Assembly: GCA_028285755.1 (NCBI GenBank)
Contig: JANQOQ010000008.1
Coordinates: 62,001 to 126,000, forward strand
Direction of reading: 5' to 3'
Source: Puniceicoccaceae bacterium
Lineage (GTDB): Bacteria; Verrucomicrobiota; Verrucomicrobiia; Opitutales; JAFGAQ01
Length of the DNA: 64,000 bases
Shown piece by piece: positions 1 through 10,080 of the stretch (positions are counted from its first letter, which is position 1; every line of letters starts with the position of its first letter). Under the pieces are notes generated by a model. That model was not told the DNA's origin, searched no databases, and was given only the letters and a program-made list of their open reading frames with translations. Both the position numbers and the translations under genes were made by a program.

Positions 1-1179
1 ACCCCCGAAGAAAGCGACTGCAAGCGTTCCCCAAATACCACAAATACCGTGAACGGAGATCGCTCCTACTGGGTCGTCAATCTTGATCTTGTCGAAGAAG
101 ATTACTGAGAATACTACGATAACCCCTGCGATTGCGCCTACGATTACTGCGGACCAGGGTCCCATAGAGTCGGCACCTGCTGTGATACCTACAAGGCCTG
201 CAAGCATACCGTTCAAGGACATGGAAAGATCAGGCTTCTTGAAAACCATCCATGCAGTGAACATGGTAGCAAGACCCCCAGATGCTGCTGCAAGAGCTGT
301 GGTTACAAATACGAGGGATACCCCTTCAGGATTTGCAGAAAGTACAGAACCACCATTAAATCCGAACCAACCGAGGAACAGTAAGAATACTCCGATGGTC
401 GCAAGTGGCATACTGTGACCAAGAATCGGTTTGATCGAGCCGTCGGCTTGATACTTACCCGCACGTGGCCCAAGTACCATTACCACACCCAGAGCGGCAA
501 AACCACCAAAAGCGTGAACCAGAGATGAACCTGCAAAGTCGTAGAAACCGCCCTCAGACAGCCATCCACCACCCCACTGCCAAGAACCAGTGATCGGGTA
601 TACAAATGCTACCAGGATAGTCGCTACTACCATAAAGCTTGGAAGCTTGATACGTTCAGCAACCGCACCGGATACGATAGTTGCCGCAGTTGCAGCGAAC
701 ATCGCCTGGAAGATGAAGTCTGCCCAACCGGTCATACAAAGGGCTGTGCCTCCGTAAGAAAAGTCAGTGTTACCGTAAGCTTCAGTGGTGATCGCACTAC
801 CGAGTGCAAATATGCCATTGAAATCTCCCGGATACATCGCATTAAAACCGTATGCAGCGTAAGCAAATAGGCCCATACAGATAATGAATACATTCTTAAA
901 CAGGATGTTGGTCGTGTTTTTAGCGCGTGTTAAACCCGCTTCGAGCGTTGCGAAACCGAGGTGCATCAGGAACACGAGTGCAGCGGCAATCAGTGTCCAA
1001 AGTGTACTGGTGGTGAAGAAGTCGAAAGTCTCACCATAGGTTTCGACAAGAGCCAGGTAGTCTTCATCAGGCTCTGCTGCTGCATATGTTTGCGTAGAAG
1101 TTGTGAAGAACACAATCCCGAGCAATAGCATGCCAGCAATCATTTTCATAGTTCGCTTTTTTGTCATTTGTGCAATCAT
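1..1179 (-). CDS. amt: Ammonium transporter (Amt family), 3'-truncated by window edge
   Basis: Own minus-strand translation (not in ORF track because it runs off the edge): signal peptide, then DEDYLALVETYGETFDFFTTSTLWTLIAAALVFLMHLGFATLEAGLTRAKNTTNILFKN...GFYDFAGSSLVHAFGGFAALG...VGAISVHGICGIWGTLAVAFFG, typical Amt motifs. Confidence 0.95.
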   Translation of the reverse strand, partial: MIAQMTKKRTMKMIAGMLLLGIVFFTTSTQTYAAAEPDEDYLALVETYGETFDFFTTSTLWTLIAAALVFLMHLGFATLEAGLTRAKNTTNILFKNVFIICMGLFAYAAYGFNAMYPGDFNGIFALGSAITTEAYGNTDFSYGGTALCMTGWADFIFQAMFAATAATIVSGAVAERIKLPSFMVVATILVAFVYPITGSWQWGGGWLSEGGFYDFAGSSLVHAFGGFAALGVVMVLGPRAGKYQADGSIKPILGHSMPLATIGVFLLFLGWFGFNGGSVLSANPEGVSLVFVTTALAAASGGLATMFTAWMVFKKPDLSMSLNGMLAGLVGITAGADSMGPWSAVIVGAIAGVIVVFSVIFFDKIKIDDPVGAISVHGICGIWGTLAVAFFGG

Positions 1180-1367
1180 AGGAATTATACTATTTGTAAT
1201 CTTATGAAATTAATCCCTCATAAAGGGCTGCTTGTTGTAAGCAGAGGGGATTAATGCAAATCACATGCCAATAGGCGGAAAAGCCATATTTCCCTACAAT
1301 TTTAACAATTATATGCCGATCCGTTTTAGCCGCAAAAATACGTGGGTGGTCGCAATGCTGAGGCTCA

Positions 1368-2588
1368 CTATGGGATTTTAATGCTATCCAGTTGCGTACA
1401 GTTAAAAAGCGCGTTCGGATTCTCTGGGATATGGGGATAGTGAATATAAAACAGCATCCCCTGTTTACTGTTATCCAAAGCACACAGTTCCTGAGATAGT
1501 TGCTTAAGTATGCGCCGTTCAGAAATGAGCGGGACATTCAGCTCGCTGTAAGACCATCTTATGATTGAGAGTGCTTTGTATCTACCCAACTGGTCAGATT
1601 CGATACAGTAGGCATCGAGCTCCTTCGGAAAATTCCAGACCAGCAATGGATCTATGCGAACAAGCATACGTCTCTGCTGGGCAGAGTAGAGATTAAAGGC
1701 GAGGTAACGATCCCATTTATCGAAGTAATAGAAGATCGGCGCAATAATCATTAACAGGCATACGGCAATTGCGGGTAAACTCATATGGCTCCACCGCATT
1801 TTCGGAAAAGGTTGCAAGTCACTGCGGTAAAACAGGCATAATACCATGGCTACCATAATCATGTTCCAAGGCCACACGACACTGTTGGAATAGTAACCCT
1901 TCACGGTGCCCAAAAGTAGCAGTATTATAAGGTGTGTACCAAGTGCCAGGAGGATACCGAGATTTCGGGTTTTCCGAAAAGCAAGCGCTGCTCCCATTCC
2001 AATCTCTATCCAGGGGATCGTATAGCCCGACTTTATCAAAACCTGACTCAGCCACCCGTCGTTGAGTTTTTCCAACAGCGGGGCAATCATTACTTGCTCA
2101 TGCAAAAGCATGAAGCCGGGATGACATTTGTGAATACCTCCCCAGACATAGACCATAATCACAATGATTTGTTGGAGTTTCAGAGCTTCGGTTGAGTTTT
2201 CGGAATCTCTCTTCAATCCTGAAAAGGCAAAAACTCCCAACATCAGGAGATATTGGTAGTACCAGGGTTGCCAGCGCATCTGATCCTGAAGGGCAAGCCA
2301 GATCATGAGTAATACTGCTGCAGCTAGCCCAATGCGGGATTTCAGGATCGCACTACCCATCAGGATGCACAGAAATCCGGTTAGTAGCCAAAGGTCATAG
2401 GGGGTAGGCAACGGCCCGATTGCCTGCCAAACCGGGAAGTGCGGAAACAGGCGCTCAGTCAGCCAGAGTTTCTGGGAGAGCAAAATTCCGCTAATCAAGC
2501 CTAGGGTGATCAGATAGAGCAGCCAATGGGAGCGGGTTTTTGGCAGGGTAATCATGGGGGCGAGCATATTAGGCTGGTCGTTACACAA
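1368..2588 (-). CDS. Multi-pass integral membrane protein, possibly HTTM/DoxX-like
   Basis: 406-aa ORF with many hydrophobic segments; family assignment is tentative. Confidence 0.7.
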   Translation of the reverse strand: MCNDQPNMLAPMITLPKTRSHWLLYLITLGLISGILLSQKLWLTERLFPHFPVWQAIGPLPTPYDLWLLTGFLCILMGSAILKSRIGLAAAVLLMIWLALQDQMRWQPWYYQYLLMLGVFAFSGLKRDSENSTEALKLQQIIVIMVYVWGGIHKCHPGFMLLHEQVMIAPLLEKLNDGWLSQVLIKSGYTIPWIEIGMGAALAFRKTRNLGILLALGTHLIILLLLGTVKGYYSNSVVWPWNMIMVAMVLCLFYRSDLQPFPKMRWSHMSLPAIAVCLLMIIAPIFYYFDKWDRYLAFNLYSAQQRRMLVRIDPLLVWNFPKELDAYCIESDQLGRYKALSIIRWSYSELNVPLISERRILKQLSQELCALDNSKQGMLFYIHYPHIPENPNALFNCTQLDSIKIP

Positions 2589-2609
2589 ATCTCAATGTAA
2601 ATATGATTC

Positions 2610-3626
2610 ATGCGTATTAACCTATTTCTACTTTCAATCAGTCTATTAATTTTTGGGTGTTCTCAGGATACCCAGCAAGATGAGCTTATCATTCATACGG
2701 TAACCGGCCCCATTCCTGTCAGTGAAATGGGAACTACATTGGTCCATGAACATATTATCGTGGATTTCATAGGAGCAGATCAGACCGGCTATCATCGTTG
2801 GGTGAAAGATGAGGTAGTCGAAAGAGCGAAACCATTCCTTATGGATGTGAAATCCCGTGGGCTTAAGACGTTTTTTGAGCTGACTCCTTCGTATCTGGGG
2901 CGTGACCCTATCCTCTTTAAACGGCTGTCTGAGGAGACAGGCCTACAGATTGTAACTAATACCGGTTTCTATGGAGCGCGCCAGGATCAGCATATACCTG
3001 CTTTTGCTTTTGAAATGAGTGCTGAAGAAATTGCGGATATCTGGATTGGCGAGTTTGAAAATGGCATTGAGGATACCGGCATCAAACCAGGTTTTTTAAA
3101 AATGGCCGTAGAAACGGATCCGGTGCTCTCTGATTTTCACACCACACTTATCCATGCCGCCGCAATCACACACCTGCAAACAGGGCTCACCATAGTTTCC
3201 CATACAGGACCCGCAGGGCCCGCGTTTGCTCAAATCGCTGAACTCAAGAAAATGGGAGTATCTCCGGAAGCGTTTGTGTGGACCCATGCCCAGAGAGGGA
3301 CAGTGGAGGACTATTTGAAATATGCCGAGTCCGGTGGATGGATATCCATTGATAATGTGCGGGATCGGCCGGGTCGTATTGAGATGTTTGTAGAACGGTT
3401 GTCCAAACTTAAAGATGCTGGTGTTCTTGACCAAGTTCTCATTTCCCATGATTCGGGTTGGTATCGCGTGGGTGAGGAAAATGGAGGCAATTATAATGGC
3501 TACACCGACCTCTTCGATCTGCTCATTCCGGCACTTTTTGAAGTGGGCTTCACTCAGGAAGATATCGATCAGCTGCTCATAAAAAATCCACAAAACGCCT
3601 ATGGCATTCGGGTTCGGAAGCTGTAA
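2610..3626 (+). CDS. Phosphotriesterase-family amidohydrolase, lipoprotein
   Basis: Lipobox LLIFGCSQ; GPIPVSEMGTTLVHEHIIVDF (HxH motif), ETGLQIVTNTGFYGA, ILISHDSGWY: PTE family motifs. Confidence 0.88.
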   Translation: MRINLFLLSISLLIFGCSQDTQQDELIIHTVTGPIPVSEMGTTLVHEHIIVDFIGADQTGYHRWVKDEVVERAKPFLMDVKSRGLKTFFELTPSYLGRDPILFKRLSEETGLQIVTNTGFYGARQDQHIPAFAFEMSAEEIADIWIGEFENGIEDTGIKPGFLKMAVETDPVLSDFHTTLIHAAAITHLQTGLTIVSHTGPAGPAFAQIAELKKMGVSPEAFVWTHAQRGTVEDYLKYAESGGWISIDNVRDRPGRIEMFVERLSKLKDAGVLDQVLISHDSGWYRVGEENGGNYNGYTDLFDLLIPALFEVGFTQEDIDQLLIKNPQNAYGIRVRKL

Positions 3627-4631
3627 CTAATTTGCCAGGTCGACTTCTTCAACGAGTTTCAGTCGGTCGCCGGTATCCTCGATCCTAAAAAGGTCGAGTC
3701 TTTCCTGACCACGAATGTTGGGTTGGTGCAGGGGGAGCATGAGCTCGCCTTCTAAGGTTTCGAAGAGCATACCATGCCCACCGTTTTCTGCATATAGGAT
3801 TTCCTGCTGTTTCCAGGGGCCCTTGATCGTGCCTGACTCTGACCACGTGAGCACGACGCAATAGCCGCTCTCAGGGAGGATGGTCGACCAGATCATAAAG
3901 AGCCGTTCGCTCTTGGGGCTGCGATAGATGAAACAGCCATCCGTAATTTTCCGGGTCTTGGCTGCGGGAGAAGCCCCGGGAGCATCACTGCCGTTAAACA
4001 TCCAGATGGGGTTGCCGACGGTATTGCTGAGATCGGGGGTGAGTTCCACGTAATCCATGGTGCCATCGGTGAGTTGTATCCACTCATGGCAGAATATCAT
4101 GTAGGGCGTGCCGTCTTCCACCCAGAGCGTGCCGTCCAGTGCCATCCAATGGGGGGGCGTATGGGAATCTTCCTTGAGCCTCTCAAAAGGTCCGGCAGGG
4201 CTATCCGCTACAAAGATGTGGGTGCCGCGCTTCTTAAGGTCTGGCCATCGGGGGTCGTTAGCCGGGCTATATCCAGGAATGACGACGTCATAGGTGAGCG
4301 TTACGAAGAGATAATACTTACCCTGATAGGCATGAACCTCGGGTGCCCATACATGCTCAATAACAACTCCTTCCTTGAGGACAAGCACCGGCTTGGGATG
4401 TGACCAGTTTTTGAGATCCTTGCTTTTATAAACTTCGACCCCCTTGAAACCGCTGCCTTCCCGATTTGCAGATTGTGCATACAGATAATAAGTCTCCGTC
4501 TCCTTGTCCGCATATATATAAGGGTCACGTATGCGGAAATCCCTCGCTTTAAGTGGGTAATCGGCGGCTACAGAAATAGAGTTTATTAATAGAATTGCAA
4601 TGTAGAGTATAGCGAATGGGGTTAGTTTCAT
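3627..4631 (-). CDS. Glycoside hydrolase family 43-like protein, secreted
   Basis: Signal peptide; FRIRDPYIYADKETETYYLYAQ, VWAPEVHAYQGKYYLFVTL, GGHGMLF: five-bladed GH43 motifs. Confidence 0.85.
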   Translation of the reverse strand: MKLTPFAILYIAILLINSISVAADYPLKARDFRIRDPYIYADKETETYYLYAQSANREGSGFKGVEVYKSKDLKNWSHPKPVLVLKEGVVIEHVWAPEVHAYQGKYYLFVTLTYDVVIPGYSPANDPRWPDLKKRGTHIFVADSPAGPFERLKEDSHTPPHWMALDGTLWVEDGTPYMIFCHEWIQLTDGTMDYVELTPDLSNTVGNPIWMFNGSDAPGASPAAKTRKITDGCFIYRSPKSERLFMIWSTILPESGYCVVLTWSESGTIKGPWKQQEILYAENGGHGMLFETLEGELMLPLHQPNIRGQERLDLFRIEDTGDRLKLVEEVDLAN

Positions 4632-5149
4632 GATGTAGGGCTTTTGGAATAAATGCGTACGGGTATTTTACCCGCGTATATGGAATCTTTCTCGTGGTGA
4701 AATCCGTTCTTCTCGGCGACGCGTATGGAGCCGATGTTTTCCGCTTCGATGATGGAAATAAGCCGGGTGAGGCCCAGCGTGTTAAAAGCATAATCCTGTA
4801 CCGCTGAGGCCGCCTCACTAGCGATACCCTTTCCCCAAAATTCGGGCAAAAAGCGATAACCGAGCTCGATTTCATCGACTCCATCAATGCACTGAAAATA
4901 AAATCCGCAGTAGCCGATGACTTTGGGATTATCCTTCAGACTGACAGCAAATTTACCAAAGCCATGCTCTACGTATTCATCCTTCCATTGTTGAAGCAGC
5001 TCAGAGCACTGCTCATGAGTGTGGACCCCCCTGAGTGAAAATCGCATGACTTCCGGATTACCAAACAACTCTGCTAGGTCATCCAGGTCTTCATCTTCAT
5101 ACCATCTTAAGTGTAATCGTTTGGTAGCGATGGTAGGGTTTGGTTTCAT
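4628..5149 (-). CDS. GNAT family N-acetyltransferase (RimJ/RimL-like)
   Basis: TKRLHLRWYEDEDLDDLAELFGNPEVMRF ... ELGYRFLPEFWGKGIASEAASAVQDYAF ... NIGSIRVAEKNGF; 4-bp overlap with the downstream GH43 start. Confidence 0.92.
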   Translation of the reverse strand: MKPNPTIATKRLHLRWYEDEDLDDLAELFGNPEVMRFSLRGVHTHEQCSELLQQWKDEYVEHGFGKFAVSLKDNPKVIGYCGFYFQCIDGVDEIELGYRFLPEFWGKGIASEAASAVQDYAFNTLGLTRLISIIEAENIGSIRVAEKNGFHHEKDSIYAGKIPVRIYSKSPTS

Positions 5150-5210
5150 ATCTCCAAGAAACCACTCCCATGGGATTTAACAAGGTGCAAATACTTACCG
5201 GTAAAGGCAA

Positions 5211-6983
5211 TTACCCCAAAGTCGTGATCTTGAGATCCTTGAGCTGCTTGGGCTCAACGGGGCCCGGTGCCATGGACATGAGGTCCTGCCCGCGCTGGGT
5301 TTTCGGAAAGGCGATTACATCACGGATCGCTTCCTTATCCGCTAGGATGGCGACCATGCGGTCAAAGCCCATCGCAATCCCACCGTGGGGAGGTGCACCG
5401 TATTTAAAGGCCTCGAGCATGTAGCCAAAGCGGGTCTGCACGACATCCTCCGGGATTTGCAGTACGTTTTCGAAAACGGTCTTCTGCAAGGTCATATCGT
5501 GGATACGGATACTTCCGCCACCGAGTTCCACACCGTTGAGCACACAGTCGTAAGCCTTACTGCGCGCTTTCTTGGGATCGGTGCTGAGTAGCTCGATGTC
5601 GTCATCGTGCGGTGCAGTAAAAGGGTGGTGGGCGGCGGCGAATTTACCGGTGACCTCGTCTTTCAGCATGAGCGGGAAGTCGATCACCCAAAGGAATTTG
5701 TAGTTCTCGGGATCAATGGTGATCTTTCCACGTTTCTCGAGTAGTGCCACCGAGTCCAGCCGCACGCGGCCCAGGATGGTGCATGCGGTGTCCCATTCGG
5801 TCGCTGCAAAGAAGATCAGGTCACCCTCTTCCATCTCAAGCGCTTTTTCTAGCGCTTTCTTTTCATCCTCGCTGAAGAACTTGAGAATGGGGCTCTTCCA
5901 TTCACCCTCTACCTTGATGAAGGCGAGGCCCTTTGCGCCTAGGGATTTTGCCGTATCTTCCAGGGCTTTGATTTCGCCCTGGGTAATATCCGCAAGGCCC
6001 TTCATGTTGATGGCCTTGATCACCCCGCCGCTATCGACAACGCTCTTAAATACTTTGAAGTCCGAGCTGGCGAATATTTCACCTACGTCCTGAATTTCGA
6101 ATGGGAAGCGCATATCCGGCTTATCGCTGCCGAAGCGGTTCATCGCGTCTTCGTAGGTGAGCTTCAGGAAAGGTTGCGGGATATCGATACCCTTGATATC
6201 TTTCCAGAGCTTCACGATGAGCCCCTCGATAAGCTCATAAATGTCTTCGCGTTCGATGAAGGAAGCCTCGATATCGATTTGCGTGAACTCCGGTTGGCGG
6301 TCCGCACGGAGATCCTCATCACGGAAACAGCGTGCGATCTGATAATACTTCTCAACACCCGCGACCATGAGCATCTGCTTCATTTGCTGCGGGCTTTGGG
6401 AGAGTGCATAAAATTCGGTCGGGTTCAGCCGGCTCGGTACGAGAAACTCCCGTGCTCCCTCGGGAGAGCTTTTAAAGAGATACGGAGTTTCCACTTCAAG
6501 GAAGCCGCTTTCGTCCATGTGCTGGTGGACAATCTTGGAGGCCTTGTGGCGTACGGTGAGTGCCTGGAGCATGCTAGGCCGGCGCAAATCCAGGTAGCGA
6601 TACTTCAGCCGCAGGTCTTCCTGCACCTTCTGCGCTTTCTCATCTTCAAGCGGGAAAGGGGGCGTATCCGAAATATTGTAGACCACAAGCTCCTTGACAT
6701 GCACCTCGATTGTGCCGGTATGGAGCTTCTCGTTCACAGTCTCATCGCTGCGGGGCAGCACCTCTCCGGTCGCGCCAATCACACTCTCTGGTTTCAGGCT
6801 ATTGAGCTCGATGCCGTAGTCCGTGCTCGGATGCAGGACAATCTGCGTGAGCCCATTGCGGTCGCGCAAGTCGATGAAAAGCACGCCGCCGTGGTCGCGC
6901 ATGGAGTCGATCCAGCCGATCAGGCTGACAGTTTCGCCTGCGTTGGTTTTGGTGAGTTGGCAGCAATGGTGAGTGCGCTTCAT
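5211..6983 (-). CDS. aspS: Aspartate--tRNA ligase
   Basis: Full-length class II aaRS: OB-fold N-terminus GWIDSMRDHGGVLFIDLRDRNGLTQIV, FRDEDLRADRQPEFTQID, GGIAMGFDRMVAIL. Confidence 0.97.
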   Translation of the reverse strand: MKRTHHCCQLTKTNAGETVSLIGWIDSMRDHGGVLFIDLRDRNGLTQIVLHPSTDYGIELNSLKPESVIGATGEVLPRSDETVNEKLHTGTIEVHVKELVVYNISDTPPFPLEDEKAQKVQEDLRLKYRYLDLRRPSMLQALTVRHKASKIVHQHMDESGFLEVETPYLFKSSPEGAREFLVPSRLNPTEFYALSQSPQQMKQMLMVAGVEKYYQIARCFRDEDLRADRQPEFTQIDIEASFIEREDIYELIEGLIVKLWKDIKGIDIPQPFLKLTYEDAMNRFGSDKPDMRFPFEIQDVGEIFASSDFKVFKSVVDSGGVIKAINMKGLADITQGEIKALEDTAKSLGAKGLAFIKVEGEWKSPILKFFSEDEKKALEKALEMEEGDLIFFAATEWDTACTILGRVRLDSVALLEKRGKITIDPENYKFLWVIDFPLMLKDEVTGKFAAAHHPFTAPHDDDIELLSTDPKKARSKAYDCVLNGVELGGGSIRIHDMTLQKTVFENVLQIPEDVVQTRFGYMLEAFKYGAPPHGGIAMGFDRMVAILADKEAIRDVIAFPKTQRGQDLMSMAPGPVEPKQLKDLKITTLG

Positions 6984-7164
6984 GTTTTTACGGATAAAAA
7001 GTACCGAATAAAAGCCGCTCCCCGCTCAGAAACAAGCCTAATCTTGCGCGTCGCCAATTCTTCATTTCCCAAAATCCAGCATTGCGATAGCCGTGGAAAG
7101 CGTTAAGTTCGAGTCCTTCTCGGTTAATCACACTTTATATTCAAATCCTAACGACTATTTTATT

Positions 7165-7872
7165 ATGAGTAATGAACCTATTGCCCCGCAAAAATCCGGC
7201 GGCGGTTGCCTCAAGTGGGGTGCCGGCTGCAGCGTAGTCGCCCTGATCCTAATTGCCATTATTGGGGTGGCCGGTTATTTCGGCTATAAACAATTCGGCG
7301 GCATGTTCGGGGGCGTGGGCGATATGTTCAAAGGGGCGTGGAAAATGGCGGAGCTCGAATCGCTGAACGATGATATCCTGAATCAGGCCCCCTACACTGG
7401 TCCTGAAGATAAGAAGCTGTCGGAACAGCAGGTGCAGCAGTTCCTGGGTGTGCAGGAACAAATGAAGACAGCTATCAGTACTGAAATGGAAGAGTTGCGG
7501 GCACGGCAGGATGAGCTGAAGGCAATTTTCGAGGGTGAGCCAGACCCCGAACAGGTCGTGGAGGCAATGAAGGCGATTAGCACGGTTTCGGCAGCCCTCG
7601 TCACGGCAAAGGAAGCCCAGGTGGCTGCGTTGAATTCCGCAGGTATGAGCTACAGCGAGTATCAATGGATCCAGGAGCAGGCGTTTGCGTCATTCGGCAT
7701 GCCTAATATGGCCATCAATCTCAGTGAGCTCAAGGAGAAGGCTCAGGAAATGGCCGAGGGCGGGAGTATCGAGATGGAGATTTCTGAGACTCACCCGGAT
7801 AACCGTATGATGTTGGCTCCCTATCAGGAACAACTTCAGGAATCTCTCCAGCTCGCGATCTTCGGGCTGTAG
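7165..7872 (+). CDS. Hypothetical single-TM protein (cytoplasmic Pro/Lys N-terminus, one TM, coiled extracytoplasmic domain)
   Basis: ORF 7093..7872; start at internal MSNEPIAPQKSGGG preferred; TM CSVVALILIAIIGVAGYFGY. Confidence 0.75.
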   Translation: MSNEPIAPQKSGGGCLKWGAGCSVVALILIAIIGVAGYFGYKQFGGMFGGVGDMFKGAWKMAELESLNDDILNQAPYTGPEDKKLSEQQVQQFLGVQEQMKTAISTEMEELRARQDELKAIFEGEPDPEQVVEAMKAISTVSAALVTAKEAQVAALNSAGMSYSEYQWIQEQAFASFGMPNMAINLSELKEKAQEMAEGGSIEMEISETHPDNRMMLAPYQEQLQESLQLAIFGL

Positions 7873-7956
7873 GCATGAATATTTTCTGCGGGTTGCCGGT
7901 TCATCCAGTTACAGGGTCGGCCGTGAAACTCATTAACCTTTAATAATCAATCAATT

Positions 7957-8517
7957 ATGCTCGAAATCCTATTCATCTGCCTCGGGGTATTGGTCCTCGG
8001 TTATTTTCTTATTTATAACAGCCTCGTCGGTAAGAAAAACGACGTTGAAAAAGCCTTCGCAAGTATCGATACGCTCCTCAAAAAGCGCTACGACCTCATC
8101 CCCAATCTGGTCGCAACCGTCAAACAATATGCGGAGCATGAAAGCTCAACGCTCGAGGAGATCACCGCCCTGCGCGCAAAGGCCATCAGTGGTAATGTGA
8201 GCTCGGAGGAGGCAGTCAACCTCAATAACCAGCTCACCCAATCCCTGGGAGGCCTGATGGTAGCAGTCGAGGCTTACCCGGATCTGAAGGCGAATGAGAA
8301 CTTCCTGCAGTTACAGCGATCACTCAACGAGACCGAGGAGCAAATCTCAGCGTCTCGCCGGGCCTTCAATGCAGCGGTGACCGACTATAATAATGCCGTG
8401 GAGATGGTGCCCTCCAACATGGTGGCTCAGATGATGAATTACCAGCGCAAGACCCTCTTTGAAATCCCCGAAGCCGAGCGCAAAAACGTGGATGTCGGCG
8501 AGCTCTTTGATAAGTAG
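7957..8517 (+). CDS. lemA: LemA family protein
   Basis: YNSLVGKKNDVEKAFASIDTLLKKRYDLIPNLVATVKQYAEHE: LemA signature. Confidence 0.95.
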   Translation: MLEILFICLGVLVLGYFLIYNSLVGKKNDVEKAFASIDTLLKKRYDLIPNLVATVKQYAEHESSTLEEITALRAKAISGNVSSEEAVNLNNQLTQSLGGLMVAVEAYPDLKANENFLQLQRSLNETEEQISASRRAFNAAVTDYNNAVEMVPSNMVAQMMNYQRKTLFEIPEAERKNVDVGELFDK

Positions 8518-8552
8518 AGCACCAGTCGCAGGCTTAATCGTTTGTTAATCCG

Positions 8553-9503
8553 GTGGAATCTTTAAGGGCAGAGCTGCTTCCGCATCTGGAAGACTTTGAA
8601 GCGTGGCGTAAACGTTGCGTGCGCAACTTTGCGATCAGCATCTTCGTGATTATTCCTTTGTTGGTTGCCGCATTGATATTGATCCACCGGAGCAATCCTG
8701 AAGATATGGATGTGTACTGGTTTCCCGTTGTGATTGGGGGTATGCTCATCGGGGGAGCCTATTATGTGACCACCCGGGATTATCGCAGCTCGTTTAAGCG
8801 AAAGATCATTCGCCCCGTTATCGAGTCTTATCTGGAAGAGATTGACTACGCCCCCAAGGAATGGATCTCTCGTCACAAGTATGAGGAGAGCAAGATCTTC
8901 CTACGGTGGCCGGACCGATACAAAGGTGAGGATTATATCTGGGGTAAGAAGGGGAAAACGGATTTCGAATTTTCCGAACTGCATACCCAATACAAAAAAA
9001 CAACCCGTACGAAAAACGGAACCCGCACCACCTACCATACCATCTTTAAAGGGGTGTTCTTCATCGCGGATTTCCATAAGGATTTTAAGGGTCGCACGCT
9101 TGTCCTTCCGGATACAGTAGAGGGACTTCTGGGGAAATTTGGGCAAATGCTGCAGGATGTGAACTTCACGCGGCCGGATCTGGTTAAGCTTGAGGACCCG
9201 GAGTTCGAAGATGCCTTTTGTGTGTATTCAGAAGATCAGGTGGAGGCGCGCTATATATTGAGCACCTCGTTGATGCGGCGGATACTCGACTACAAGGAAA
9301 AATTTGGGAACAAGATTTATCTGTCCTTCTATCAGTCGCGGGTTTACATCGCGTTGGCCTGTCGGCGGAATCGCTTTGAAGCGCGTGTATTTTCTTCAGT
9401 CACGCAGCCTGGTCTGCTCAAAGAATACCTGGCAGACTTGGAGCTAATTCTGGATATTATTGACGATTTGAACCTGAATCTACGTATTTGGAGTAAGGAA
9501 TGA
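8553..9503 (+). CDS. DUF3137-like membrane protein
   Basis: Two TM segments then soluble domain (FSELHTQYKKTTRTKNGTRTTYHTIFKGVFFIADFHKDFKGRTLV); LemA neighbour as typical. Confidence 0.8.
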   Translation: MESLRAELLPHLEDFEAWRKRCVRNFAISIFVIIPLLVAALILIHRSNPEDMDVYWFPVVIGGMLIGGAYYVTTRDYRSSFKRKIIRPVIESYLEEIDYAPKEWISRHKYEESKIFLRWPDRYKGEDYIWGKKGKTDFEFSELHTQYKKTTRTKNGTRTTYHTIFKGVFFIADFHKDFKGRTLVLPDTVEGLLGKFGQMLQDVNFTRPDLVKLEDPEFEDAFCVYSEDQVEARYILSTSLMRRILDYKEKFGNKIYLSFYQSRVYIALACRRNRFEARVFSSVTQPGLLKEYLADLELILDIIDDLNLNLRIWSKE

Positions 9504-10033
9504 TGCAGGTGGTATTTATACATGGGCCCGCGGCGGCGGGCAAGTATACGGTCGGCAAGGAGCTGGCGGAGCTGACCGGGCTGCCGCTTTTCCATAATCA
9601 CCTGACGGTGGATACCGTGGGTGCGCTCTTTGACTTTGGCACGCCCGGCTTCGTGGAGCTGCGGGAAGAAATCTGGATCAGCGCGTTTCGCATCGCGGCG
9701 GAGCAGGGTAAATCGTTCATCTTCACCTTCAATCCCGAGCGTACGGTGGAGCCGACGCTCATCGTCCGCCTGGATGCGCTGGTGCGCAAAACCGGGGGCA
9801 AGGTGCATTTTGTGGAGCTGACCTGCCCGGATGCGGAGATTCTCAAGCGGATTGATTCCGCGCAGCGCCGGCAATTCCAGAAACTGACCGATGGTGAGCT
9901 CTACCAAAAGTTCAAGGCTGACGGCGGTTTCGAATATCCCGCCCTGCTCGAGCCGATCATCACGCTCGATACCTCCCAAATGTCACCGCAGGAAGCCGCA
10001 GCCGCGATACAAAAAGCGCTTGAAGCACTGTAG
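9500..10033 (+). CDS. P-loop nucleotide/shikimate-kinase-like protein
   Basis: Walker A HGPAAAGKYTVGKELA; overlaps upstream gene by 4 bp. Confidence 0.8.
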   Translation: MMQVVFIHGPAAAGKYTVGKELAELTGLPLFHNHLTVDTVGALFDFGTPGFVELREEIWISAFRIAAEQGKSFIFTFNPERTVEPTLIVRLDALVRKTGGKVHFVELTCPDAEILKRIDSAQRRQFQKLTDGELYQKFKADGGFEYPALLEPIITLDTSQMSPQEAAAAIQKALEAL

Positions 10034-10080
10034 GCTTGGGCTTAGGTTGCAACGCACGAATTATCTAAATCCTTATAATT

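Noticed and set aside
6174-7106. 310-aa plus-strand ORF opposite aspS
   Set aside because: Shadow ORF: antisense to a full-length, clearly functional aspS with no recognisable domains.
9344-9979. 211-aa minus-strand ORF across the DUF3137/kinase junction
   Set aside because: Overlaps two convincing plus-strand genes and has no protein-like motif.
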